A DNA stretch of 64,000 bases from Ianthella basta (lineage: Eukaryota; Porifera; Demospongiae; Verongiida; Ianthellidae). The stretch covers positions 231,001-295,000 of the forward strand of contig OZ025877.1 of NCBI GenBank assembly GCA_964019415.1. Reading direction: 5' to 3'. The translations under genes and the position numbers were made by a program. Shown here piece after piece: positions 47,201 through 61,000 of this stretch. Positions within the stretch are counted from its first letter, which is position 1; each line of letters opens with the position of its first letter. A model generated the notes under the pieces. It had not been told where the DNA came from. It saw only the letters and a list, made by a program, of their open reading frames with translations, and did not search any database.

Positions 47201-50200
47201 CCACTGTATTGTATGCCCTACAGTAGCTGCCACTGTATTGTATGCCCTACAGTAGCTGCCACTGTATTGCATGCCCTACAGTAGCTGCCACTGTATTGTA
47301 TGCCCTACAGTAGCTGCCACCGTATTGTATGCCCTACAGTAGCTGCCACTGTATTGTATGCCCTACAGTAGCTGCCACTGTATTGCATGCCCTACAGTAG
47401 CTGCCACTGTATTGTATGCCCTACAGTAGCTGCCACTGTATTGTATGCCCTACAGTAGCTGCCACTGTATTGTATGCCCTACAGTAGCTGCCACTGTATT
47501 GTATGCCCTGGCTGACACTGTATTGTATGCCCTACAGTAGCTGGCACTGTATTGTATGCCCTACAGTAGCTGCCACTGTATTGTATGCCCTACAGTAGCT
47601 GCCACTGTATTGTATGCCCTACGGTAGCTGCCACTGTATTGTATGCCCTACAGTAGCTGCCACTGTATTGTATGCCCTACAGTAGCTGCCACTGTATTGT
47701 ATGCCCTACAGTAGCTGCCACTGTATTGTATGCCCTACAGTAGCTGCCACTGTATTGTATGCCCTACAGTAGCTGCCACTGTATTGTATGCCCTACAGTA
47801 GCTGCCACTGTATTGTATGCCCTACAGTAGCTGCCACTGTATTGTATGCCCTGGCTGACACTGTATTGTATGCCCTACGGTAGCTGCCACTGTATTGTAT
47901 GCCCTACAGTAGCTACCACTGTATTGTATGCCCTACAGTAGCTGCCACTGTATTGTATGCCCTACAGTAGCTGGCACTGTATTGTATGCCCTACAGTAGC
48001 TGCCACTGTATTGTATGACCTACAGTAGCTGGCACTGTATTGTATGCCCTACGGTAGCTGGCACTGTATTGTATGCCCTACGGTAGCTGGCACTGTATTG
48101 TATGCCCTACGGTAGCTGTCACTGTATTGTATGCCCTACAGTAGCTGCCACTGTATTGTATGCCCTACGGTAGCTGCCACTGTATTGCATGCCTTACCGT
48201 AGCTGCCACTGTATTGTATGCCCTGCAGTAGCTGGCACTGTATTGTATGCCCTACAGTAGCTGCCACTGTATTGTATGCCCTACGGTAGCTGCCACTGTA
48301 TTGCATGCCCTACAGTAGCTGCCACTGTATTGTATGCCCTACAGTAGCTGGCACTGTATTGTATGCCCTACAGTAGCTGGCACTGTATTGCATGCCCTAC
48401 AGTAGCTGCCACTGTATTGCATGCCCTACAGTAGCCGCCACTGTATTGTATGCCCTACAGTAGCTGGCACTGTATTGTATGCCCTACAGTAGCTGCCACT
48501 GTATTGTATGCCCTACGGTAGCTGCCACTGTATTGTATGCCCTACGGTAGCCGCCACTGTATTGTATGCCACTGTATTGTATGCCCTACGGCAGCTGCCA
48601 CTGTATTGTATGCCCTACGGTAGCTGCCACTGTATTGTATGCCCTACAGTAGCTGGCACTGTATTGTATGCCCTACAGTAGCTGCCACTGTATTGTATGC
48701 CCTACAGTAGCTGGCACTGTATTCTATGCCCTACAGTAGCCGCCACTGTATTGTATGCCCTACGGTAGCTGCCACTGTATTGTTTGCCCTACGGTAGCTG
48801 CCACTGTATTGTATGCCCTACAGTAGCTGCCACTGTATTGTATGCCCTACAGTAGCTGCCACTGTATTGTATGCCCTACAGTAACTGCCACTGTATGTAT
48901 GCCCTACAGTAGCTGGCACTGTATTGTATGCCCTACGGTAGCTACCACTGTATTGTATGCCCTACAGTAGCTGGCACTGTATTGTATGCCCTACAGTAGC
49001 TTCCACTGTATTGTATGCCCTACAGTAGCTGCCACTGTATTGTATGCCCTACAGTAGCTGCCACTGTATTGCATGCCCTACAGTAGCTGCCACTGCATTG
49101 TATGCCCTACAGTAGCTGCCACTGTATTGCATACCCTACAGTAGCCGCCACTGTATTGTATGCCCTACAGTAACTGCCACTGTATTGTATGCCCAACAGT
49201 AGCTACCACTGTATTGTATGCCCTACAGTAGCTGGCACTGTATTGTATGCCCTACAGTAGCTACCACTGTATTGTTTGCCCTACAGTAACTGCCACTGTA
49301 TTGTATGCCCTACAGTAGCTACCACTGTATTGTATGCCCTACAGTAACTGCCACTGTATTGTATGCCCTACAGTAGCTGCCACTGTATTGTATGCCCTAC
49401 AGTAGCTACCACTGTATTGTATGCCCTACAGTAGCTACCACTGTATTGTTTGCCCTACAGTAACTGCCACTGTATTGTATGCCCTACAGTAACTGCCACT
49501 GTATTGTATGCCCTACAGTAACTACCACTGTATTGTATGCCCTACAGTAGCTGCCACTGTATTGTATGCCCTACAGTAGCTACCACTGTATTGTTTGCCC
49601 TACAGTAACTGCCACTGTATTGTATGCCCTACAGTAGCTACCACTGTATTGTATGCCCTACAGTAGCCGCCACTGTATTGTATGCCCTACAGTAGCTGTC
49701 ACTGTATTGTATGCCCTACAGTAGCAACCACTGTATTGTATGCCCTACAGTAGCTGCCACTGTATTGTATGCCCTACAGTAACTGCCACTGTATTGTATG
49801 CCCTACAGTAGCTACCACTGTATTGTATGCCCTACAGTAGCTGGCACTGTATTGTATGCCCTACAGTAGCTGCCACTGTATTGTATGCCCTACAGTAGCT
49901 GCCACTGTATTGTATGCCCTACAGTAGCTGCCACTGTATTGTATGCCCTACGGTAGCTGGCACTGTATTGTATGCCCTACAGTAGCCGCCACTGTATTGT
50001 ATGCCCTACAGTAGCTGTCACTGTATTGTATGCCCTACAGTAGCAACCACTGTATTGTATGCCCTACAGTAGCTGCCACTTTATTGTATGCCCTACTGTA
50101 GCTGCCACTGTATTGTATGCCCTACAGTAGCTGCCACTGTATTGTATGCCCTACAGTAGCTGCCACTGTATTGTATGCCCTACAGTAGCTGCCACTGTAT

Positions 50201-52170
50201 TGTATGCCCTACGGTATCTGCCACTGTATTGTATGCCCTACGGTAGCTGGCACTGTATTGTATGCCCTACAGTAGCAACCACTGTATTGTATGCCCTACA
50301 GTAGCTGCCACTGTATTGTATGCCCTACGGTAGCCGCCACTGTATTGTATGCCCTACAGTAGCTGGCACTGTATTGTATGCCCTACAGTAGCTGCCACTG
50401 TATTGTATGCCCTACAGTAGCTGCCACTGTATTGTATGCCCTACAGTAGCTGCCACTGTATTTCATGCCCTACAGTAGCTGGCACTGTATTGTATGCCCT
50501 ACGGTAGCCGCCACTGTATTGTATGCCCTACAGTAGCTGCCACTGTATTGTATGCCCTACAGTAGCTGCCACTGTATTGTATGCCCTACGGTAGCTGCCA
50601 CTGTATTGTATGCCCTACAGTAGCCGCCACTGTATTGTATGCCCTACGGTAGCTGGCACTGTATTGCATGCCCTACAGTAGCCGCCACTGTATTGTATAC
50701 CCTACAGTAGCTGACACTGTATTGTATGCCCTACAGTAGCTGCCACTGTATTGTATGCCCTACGGTAGCTGCCACTGTATTGTATGCCCTACAGTAGCCG
50801 CCACTGTATTGTATGCCCTACAGTAGCTGACACTGTATTGTATGCCCTACAGTAGCTGGCACTGTATTGCATGCCCTACGGTAGCCGCCACTGTATTGTA
50901 TGCCCTACAGTAGCTGACACTGTATTGTATGCCCTACAGTAGCTGCCACTGTATTGTATGCCCTACAGTAGCCGCCACTGTATTGTATGCCCTACGGTAG
51001 CTGGCACTGTATTGCATGCCCTACGGTAGCCGCCACTGTATTGTATACCCTACAGTAGCTGCCACTGTATTGTATGCCCTACAGTAGCTGCCACTGTATT
51101 GTATACCCTACGGTAGCTGCCACTGTATTGTATGCCCTACAGTAGCTGGCACTGTATTGTATGTCCTACAGTAGCTGCCACTGTATTGCATGCCCTACAG
51201 TAGCCGCCACTGTATTGTATACCCTACAGTAGCCGCCACTGTATTGTATGCCCTACAGTAGCCGCCACTGTATTGTATGCCCTACAGTAGCTGGCACTGT
51301 ATTGTATGTCCTACAGTAGCTGCCACTGTATTGTATGCCCTACAGTAGCTGCCACTGTATTGTATGCCCTACGGTAGCTGCCACTGTATTGTATGCCCTA
51401 CAGTAGCTGCCACTGTATTGTATGCCCTACAGTAGCTGCCACTGTATTGTATGCCCTACAGTAGCTGCCACTGTATTGTATGCCCTACAGTAGCTGCCAC
51501 TGTATTGTATGCCCTACAGTAGCTGCCACTGTATTGTATGCCCTACAGTAGCCGCCACTGTATTGTATGCCCTACAGTAGCCGCCACTGTATTGTATGCC
51601 CTACAGTAGCCGCCACTGTATTGTATGCCCTACAGTAGCTGCCACTGTATTGTATGCCCTACAGTAGCTGCCACTGTATTGTATGCCCTACAGTAGCTGC
51701 CACTGTATTGTATGCCCTACAGTAGCCGCCACTGTATTGTATGCCCTACAGTAGCCGCCACTGTATTGTATGCCCTACAGTAGCCGCCACTGTATTGTAT
51801 GCCCTACAGTAGCTGCCACTGTATTGTATGCCCTACAGTAGCCGCCACTGTATTGTATGCCCTACAGTAGCCGCCACTGTATTGTATGCCCTACAGTAGC
51901 CGCCACTGTATTGTATGCCCTACAGTAGCTGCCACTGTATTGTATGCCCTACAGTAGCTGCCACTGTATTGTATGCCCTACAGTAGCTGCCACTGTATTG
52001 TATGCCCTACAGTAGCTGCCACTGTATTGTATGCCCTACAGTAGCTGGCACTGTATTGTATGCCCTACAGTAGCCGCCACTGTATTGTATGCCCTACAGT
52101 AGCTGCCACTGTATTGTATGCCCTACAGTAGCTGCCACTGTATTGTATACCCTACAGTAGCTGCCACTAT
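44210..52170. repeat. Giant 29-bp minisatellite, about 275 copies
   Basis: About 8 kb of uninterrupted tandem repeats of a 29-base unit made of CAGTAGCTGCCACTG and TATTGTATGCCCTA. Variant positions recur: GCC/GGC/GAC after AGCT, ACAG/ACGG/AAGG before TAGC, TATT/CATT, and a 30-base GCCCAC form. Variants cluster. AAGGTAGCTGCCCACTGCATT units occur at about 45030-45830, CAACC and TAACTG units at about 48890-50060, and TAGCCGCC units at about 50330-52080. These clusters suggest successive local expansions. Every frame meets stops, so it is non-coding. Confidence 0.98.
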
Positions 52171-52269
52171 ATGAGTTCACTCAAACTCTGCTCTTAATAT
52201 CCCTCTCCCCTCTCCTCCCCTCCCTTCCTATCCCTCCCTTCCCCTCCCCTCTCCTCCCCTCCGTCCCAG

Positions 52270-52395
52270 ATCTGGAGGAAGGGTGGGTGCTTGCCACATT
52301 CCTGGAACCACAGAAGTGATGAGAGATATCAACAGAACACTCTATGTCTTGTACATACTGTTTTAACACACACTCCCTGTACATGTATGTCACCA
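52270..52395 (+). pseudogene. Copied 3' end of SH3PXD2
   Basis: Positions 52275-52319 read EEGWVLATFLEPQK then stop, against EEGWAPATFLEPQK at the end of SH3PXD2. The following roughly 75 bases match its 3' UTR (AGAACACTCTATGTCTTGTA). A C/T-rich tract ending CCCAG precedes it. It lies just right of the giant minisatellite and marks the left edge of the second copy of the duplicated block. Confidence 0.88.
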
Positions 52396-54220
52396 TATGT
52401 ATTGGAGCAACTGTAATTATATATGCTGACTGTACATATGGTACATATAATAATTATGCATGCATGTGCACAGTGTATGGAGTACAACTGTATGGGGATG
52501 CATGTGTCCATGCTGCAACCATCCATATGTGTACATGCAGGTAGTGGCACAAGTTGCTATGATGTAGTGCTGTACTTGAACAGTGAACTGTTTTACATAT
52601 AAATATGCATATAAATATGGTGATGTACTGATGCCATGCAAACAAGTGCAAGTGCACAAGAGATGATGAAGAAACGAACAACACGACAACGCTTGGACAT
52701 TCAGTGCTGTCAATCATTGTAGGCCTTTGCTACTGTATGTCTGTGTTGTCTGTCCTACCATGGAACGACACTGCAAAACAGTACTTGTAACAGTGAGATT
52801 GCACTAGAGCTGGTTGTGTACACTTTTAAGTGTAATGGCTAAGATACCGATTTGCAGCTGATAAAGGAAACGGATCAGAAGATAGCAACTATGTCAACAA
52901 GTGTGCTTCTCTTTCGTCCCCTTTGTGCACTACACACACATGTACAGGCGGTGTATTGTACAATGTCATGTGAATGTACAGTATGTGTGTGCATTGAAGT
53001 TAAAACACTCTCACACTGTATTATTTGCATTGTACATACATGTATAATATAATGTTTAATGTCATGCATAATATTACTATTATAACTTGCACTGTATTTA
53101 TTGCATGCATTGCATACCATTCTGTAAGTGTGTCTGTATTAAGTGTATAAATTGTGTAATTAATAGTGCAAAATGGCTTCCCGTTTAGTGGTACAGTTGT
53201 GTAACTTAAGCTTCCTGGGAACATGTGCATGCATATATTAAGCAATTAAGTGTAATATAATAATTATAATTCATGTGACTATGTGACAGTTTCTGATGGT
53301 GCTGGTATCCTTGATGCTCCAGTGAGCTGTCAATCATAGACTAAGCAACCCGATGCAAAGGCTTCTACATACAGACCAATATAATTGGCAGCATTAGACC
53401 TGCATGCCGTAAGTGGGGAACATAGTGCTTTTGACAGCAATATAGCACTGCTCACTTTTGAGTTTATTAGTTGCCTATAATGGGTGCATGAAGGTGACAT
53501 TAACAAGTTTAATTTTGACTAATGTTAACCTTAACACAATGAGTGCTGCCCTACATAGTCAGACCAGAGGTCAAAGGTCACCCCAATCATATGGGTCACT
53601 CTTCCGCTAACTAGTACATGTGTGTAGTGCATGTACGTATCTGCATACATAGTGTGGGACCAGATTATGGGGGCTGACATCAATTAAACGGTTGCAGCTA
53701 CAGAATATAACTGGGTTCGATCAGTTTGGGCCATATGCATGCACTATGTAGTTGTTAAAACATTACTGCACGTTGCATGGACTGGAACAGTTGAGAAGGG
53801 CTGCATGGCCTCCAGCTGTGAAGCTATAGTTGCCCGTGCCTTGGTATGTAAATTAATGTGGCATTGAGTAAATTAAAATTAACTGTGCTGTGCGTGCACA
53901 TACACGTACCCATACCCACTCTCGTCTGATAATCACGATAATACGTACAGCACAGACTTTGTCTGAGCAACAAATCAGCTAAAAATAATAGATTAAATGT
54001 ACCAGAAACAAAATTTACAATGTAGACTTAGCACCACTGTTATCAGTCACATGCGATATTAGAGGAATACAGCTGAAATTACCAAAAGTGGTTTACAATG
54101 TACTCTGGACTAATAAACAATGACCTTTGAGTGTTGATTGCATGACAATGGTGGCACACTGCAGGGATGAGGTATTACACACACATCACTAACACACTAC
54201 ACTGCACCACCTGTTAGACA
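52396..54220. other. Unique region before NLR copy B
   Basis: AT-rich sequence with TATA-like runs and no clear counterpart beside copy A. Short open frames (52181-52717, 52875-53245) show no family features. No RNA gene or transposon ends recognised. Confidence 0.5.
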
Positions 54221-55152
<932 letters not shown>

Positions 55153-55214
55153 CAAGGACACAACAAAGATAGAAATGATATACAGTATGCTCTGCTTACC
55201 TTGCAGCTGGAACT

Positions 55215-58067
55215 TCACAAATAGTTAGGTCGGTAGTCCCCTGCAACTAAAAAGAACAGTGACAGATGAAGCCATTGATTACAAACCATGTGCACTGTAA
55301 CATAATTAAATGGATGAAATGCAATTCCACAAAATACCCAGCCAGCCTTACTTAGTCCCATGAGGTGTACCATACAGGACCTCAACACATACAAAGTCAC
55401 TCCCACTGCTATGGGCTATGACAAGTAATGGTGACTCACCTGCCTCTACAGTTAGCTGTAGCTTAGAGTTGGATCTTCTTAAGTCATCAATAAGCTGCTG
55501 GGGAGGGAGTGGTTCATCTGGTACTTGTAGATGCAATTCCCGAAGTGTTGCATTCTTTGTAGCTCCTTTCAGGATGGCCTCGGCAACATTGGTCCATGTC
55601 ACTCTAGGGCCCCAAATCCCCATACTCTTCAGAGACGTGTTCTCTCTCACTGCTACCTCAACTGCTTGCAGTGTGTCAGGGTCTGACACATCCTGCAAAC
55701 ACAACATCACAAGAGGAGAATTAAATCAACTTTCACTGCACCACTTCATGAAGAGACTGGAACTGTGCCATCAATGTGCTTGTGTGCATTGTTGCATGGG
55801 TAGGGGGAGGATCAAAGGCTTCAAGTGTGCAATTACTTTGTCACTGCACACTTGCTTCACCACAAGCTGTACAATTACCACCCTAAGGGTCCACTGTAAC
55901 AATGTGACCACAACCTGTTTTGGGAGTGGCAAAGTGATGAATCAACACAAGTACACAGCACAGACATTCCTAAGGATCCAGGGACTGTAGCACACAGAGG
56001 AATGTGCTCTGATAACTTACGTCAGTGACAGTTGTTAGTGTACAAGTGGTCGGCCATTTTAATGATATTCTGTCGTTGCACTATTCCATATTCCATGTTT
56101 TAGTAATGCTGGTTTCAGAGGATACAGCTTCACACCTTGGAGTCTAACCTCCACAACAAAACACATCAAACAAGTGTCAACATAGTGCACATACCCCATG
56201 CACCAGTGAAGAGTGAATACATGTTTGTGAGCATAGATGTTGTCATAGGTGCATGTGACTGCATGGCGCAGGGATGGGAACAGCATGTGCTAGGGTTGGT
56301 TGGTGGTAGCTAGTCTCTAAATTACAGTAGCTATGTACAAGCGTGTACACTGCAGACACACATGCACGTACGCACGCACTCACACACACAGTATCTACAG
56401 TGTAGAAACACACCTTTTAAAATGTATATAACCAGATACAGAGAACATCAGGACAGCTATGTACATGTATACACAGTAGCTACTGAGGTTTTGGCAACCT
56501 GCAGCTGGCGAGCCAACAACCAACCAAGAAATGTCTCAGGAGGCAGGCAAGAAATGAATCAGAGAATGAACAAACTATGCGGCTAATGAATATGAAGGCT
56601 TGCTTTCTCTCCACTTCTTGCAGCCGGCCTGGTGTCTCAGCATACCTTCAGTATCTTAACATACACAAACAAAATGGCAGATCCCAAGAAGTGCCTCTAA
56701 AGGCAGGAATCAATAGTGCTTGTTGTCCATTTCTGTTATTATACCATGACTCCAACAATGACACCAATGCACACTTGGGGGTGCCATAACTACCACTTAC
56801 AACACAATGCATTAATCTTCACACAAACTGCACACGCACTAGACAAAAGTACTGTAGTAGCAATTTCAAGGAAGACAAGAAGACTCACGTTGCCTTGTGA
56901 AGAGTAACAATCAATGTGAAGCTCCTCCAGTGACCTACTCCAGTGTAGGCCTCTGCACAGGGTCGCAATATGAAGGGGGGACAGCTCATAACATTGCGCC
57001 ATCCTCAATTTCGTCAATTTGCTATCCTTTAAGTGTTTGGCAAACTTTTCCACTGCGTCATCAATACCATCTGTAGAGGAACACAGGACAATAGTCATCA
57101 ATAGGTTGTGTGTGTGTGTGTTTAGATAATTTTGGTACATGCAATCCTACACAGTGCACACATGCCAATAAACCTCACACACTTACATACCAAATGGACA
57201 CTTCTCTAGGACTACCTCCTCCAAGGATACACACTGAGACACAGCCTTGAGGAGGGCTGCAGTACAGGAGGAAGCTGGCTTTCCAACTGGTGCCTCCTGC
57301 AATGGTGGGCAGTACCAGAGAGGTGGAGACTAGAGTGTCAATAACAAATGAATCAACAGTTCAGTATGAAGAAGGAAAGGATGAAGTCAATGATAACAGT
57401 TTTGGCCCCCACGGCTGAAATGTTATCATTCACTTCATTGACTGCTACATATATACTGTTCAAGAATTCGCCATTTCAAGTTATTTATGACATAGTAATG
57501 AGCCTCTACAACATTAAGAAAGGATGTCACATGCATGTCATGTGACATAATAAAGGTGACACAGCAAACATAACAACAAACAAACAGCTGGAAAGACAAA
57601 ACAGGACACTGTGAAACTCAGGGCAGCATACCTCATGACGTGGCCTTGGCAAGGTTATCCCTAATGTTTGCAGGCAGGCGCAGTGGGGGAGTTCCTTCAA
57701 CAAACTCATACACTGGGAACAGGTTATTTCTCCAATCTCCAAGACCTTCAGACATCCAGTCTTCATCATAAGAGCAACTTGTGAGACCATTTCATCAGTG
57801 AGGATGTATTGTGTAAGTACACCTAAAACATCAAACCACTCAGTTCCATATCACTGCATACAATTAACAGCAACAGCTACAACCAAACACTACACACTGT
57901 TAGCAAACATCCATGTAAACATCATCAAAAGATGAAAGCACTCACATGTAACAATCTACAAACACTTTATCAAACACATCAAAATGACATCTAACGAGAC
58001 TCTGTACACCACTGGGTCTCTGTACAGATACATACACCTGTATGTAACACTCACACGCACGCACGTG

Positions 58068-58098
<31 letters not shown>

Positions 58099-61000
58099 CC
58101 AAATTATACTATCTCACGGTCTCTACACTCTATCCTCCTAGGGTCTACTGCATACACACTATTCTACACACATAGGGGCACTTGGACAACAGTGTGTGCA
58201 AACAGGACATACACCACACTGTACCACCATACCACGCACACAAGCAGGACAAACACACTATCAACTGACAAGTGGGGGACTCACTCAGGCTCACCCTACA
58301 AAGGGGTTCCTTACCATCATAACGTCCCACAACCAGCTTCTCCACACTGCCTCTCTTAGACATCCCAGCAACAGCTCCCTTGACAAGTGGCATATTACGA
58401 TAATACCCTTTGATTGTCAGTGCCTTCAGACTGGGGTGGTCCTGCACTCGCTTGGTGAGGTTGACGTCAAAATCATGCACAGCTTTACTATTGTCCTATA
58501 GAGATAAAAGCACAGCAAGGGACTTACAATTAATACAGGTACACCACACAACTATAATACATTTAATGCACACTATAAAACACAACTATACTACAATGAA
58601 TACCACACAATTACAATACAATTACAATGTAAGCATACCTCAACCAGTGGAAGAGGCAGACACTATCTATCACTCACAATATCTTCCACTGACACATTCT
58701 CTAGTACAAGTTCCTGTAACTTCGGCAACTCTTCCAATGATGTCAACATGTTCTCATGAGACAGTCTAGCTCTTTCAAGCTTCAATACAGTCATTTTCTG
58801 GCACACAACCAGGGCTGGCACCAAAGGGTCCAGGGAAATTATATCAGGAAGAAGGCTGCCACCAATTGCTACTACTTCAAGCGAATCTTTGTGGTGCAAA
58901 ATCACATCTCTCCACAGACTGATGAGTGTCTCCTCACCCTAAGCAATCAGTAGATACACAACATACACAGTGTCACAACATACACAGAGGTCAAGTGTTT
59001 AGCAAGCACTTTGGGCACTTAAGAAGACACTTGCTTTCAATCAAGTTTACAAGGATTCCTATACCCACAAACTGTGCTGATCAGCCAAGGACCACTTCCA
59101 AGGCCTGCAGCCAAGCCAAGCTTCATTAACAAGCTTCGAGCCCAAGGGAACATACCATTACACAAAGTATCACTTATATAGTCAAGTGTCGTTCTTGGCA
59201 ACACACAGTATGACATCTTCTGGTACTCGCCCCCTCTTTCTGTCGGTGTGCTCTTAAATGACTTCTAGACTACTGGAGTGCCGGATGGATGGTTGGTGAC
59301 AAGTCCCCAGTCAAGCGTCTGCATGCAGTCTAAAAGTAACCTCTGATCGTCTTCCAAATGAGGGAAACACTTGTTCACTTCACCTACCCAGTAACCTCAC
59401 ATACAATGTGTGTATAGTGTCTTAGGCACTAGAGGCGTTTCAAATAATTATTTCACAATCGTCCAATAATGTCCAAATTCACAAATATACATTTCTGCAG
59501 AACTGGTTCAAAGGAATGGGCTCAGATCAAAACCACCTCCCAAGGTTGTTTGGGAGGATGCACATTCAGTGTACAATGATTTCAATGTGCATTCAGTGTG
59601 ACCACTCCAATGAGCACTCAATTAACAAGAGGAAATCCACTGTTGAATCAGTCAATGAATGAAGAGTTAACAAGTGATCAAGTACACACAGGAAATGATG
59701 TGGAAGTAGCAACCTAATTAAACTACCCCATCTGCTGCTTACATCACCACAAGCATGCACACCTGTCTGGTGAGTACACAAAACGGACATGCACTGACAA
59801 TAAACAAACCTGACATTGACAATCACAACAAGGTAACATATAACAATCAACATGGCAGCTATACCTTGCTGTGTTGTGTATGAATGCCGACTGTCAGTGT
59901 GAAGCTCTTTAGGCACTTCTGTTTGAGTAGAAACTGCTTCACATTCTCAACGTCTGCAAGCAAATCCAACCCACACACACAGAAGAGTCAAACCATGCAC
60001 TCAGACAAACAATGCAGTCTATGCGTACTGCCCCTCAGTGTTCCAAGGGACCATGTATACAACATTCACAAACTGGGATAGGTTCACTTTCAACACATAA
60101 TTCTCAATTAGGAACAACCTACATGATTATGTACACACCATGTCTCTCATTATATCAAGTCTACACAGTACCATGAAGGGCACACATGTGCTCATGCAGT
60201 TTAGGGCTATGGAGCTTACCAACTGGGGCAGGAGGGGTACGAATGTCTACACTGTGTAGATGTACTGCAGCAAGACTGCAAACTGACTCCAACTGAGAGG
60301 CAATGTTAGAGAATTGAGAAAATGGGATGCCTACCACTCCCCTGCCAATGCTCAGTCTCACGCCTTCCACCCGTTTGCAGTACTGAGCCACAACCCAGAC
60401 AGCTCCTTGGAGGTTGGGGTCAGGTATATCCACTGTGGTGCCACATACAGATAAAATGGAATGTGCAAACTCCTCATTGCCACTTTCCGACACTACTTCA
60501 CACAGTTCTGCTAACGGGGTGTCTACACTAATAGTGGGCTTCACTGCTGTGTCCAGGGTGTTGAGCAGCATGCTCTGGATGTCTGGGTTGCTGAGGCCAC
60601 TCTCTCCACAATAAAAGAGAAACATTGACTTGCTGTTATCGTCACCAAGGACAAAACGTCCCTCCTTGTCATATCTAAGGCTGAGATGTTTACTCCAAAA
60701 CAGAACCTGCTCCTCTGGTTGCTTCTTGGACATGGCAAGGCCTGCCATGAACTCCTGCAGGGTCCGGTGCAAGAAGTGCCACGTGCGAGTAGTTGTTCCG
60801 AAACGAGTCTGAGATTGAATGCAATTTATCAGCCCAAGGAGAGCATCATCTACTTCAAAATTCAACTTGCCAAAAACAATATTGTCCGTTACAATACCAT
60901 CCAAGGCTATATTAGCTAGTTTATCAAAACTCGGGCACAGTTTCATCACGTCCTCAAGACTATCTGCACGCTCTTTCTTCCCTACTCGCTTTAGGTTGTA

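Noticed and set aside
44210-52170. CRISPR-like array
   Set aside because: Direct tandem units with no spacers, in an animal genome; it is a minisatellite.
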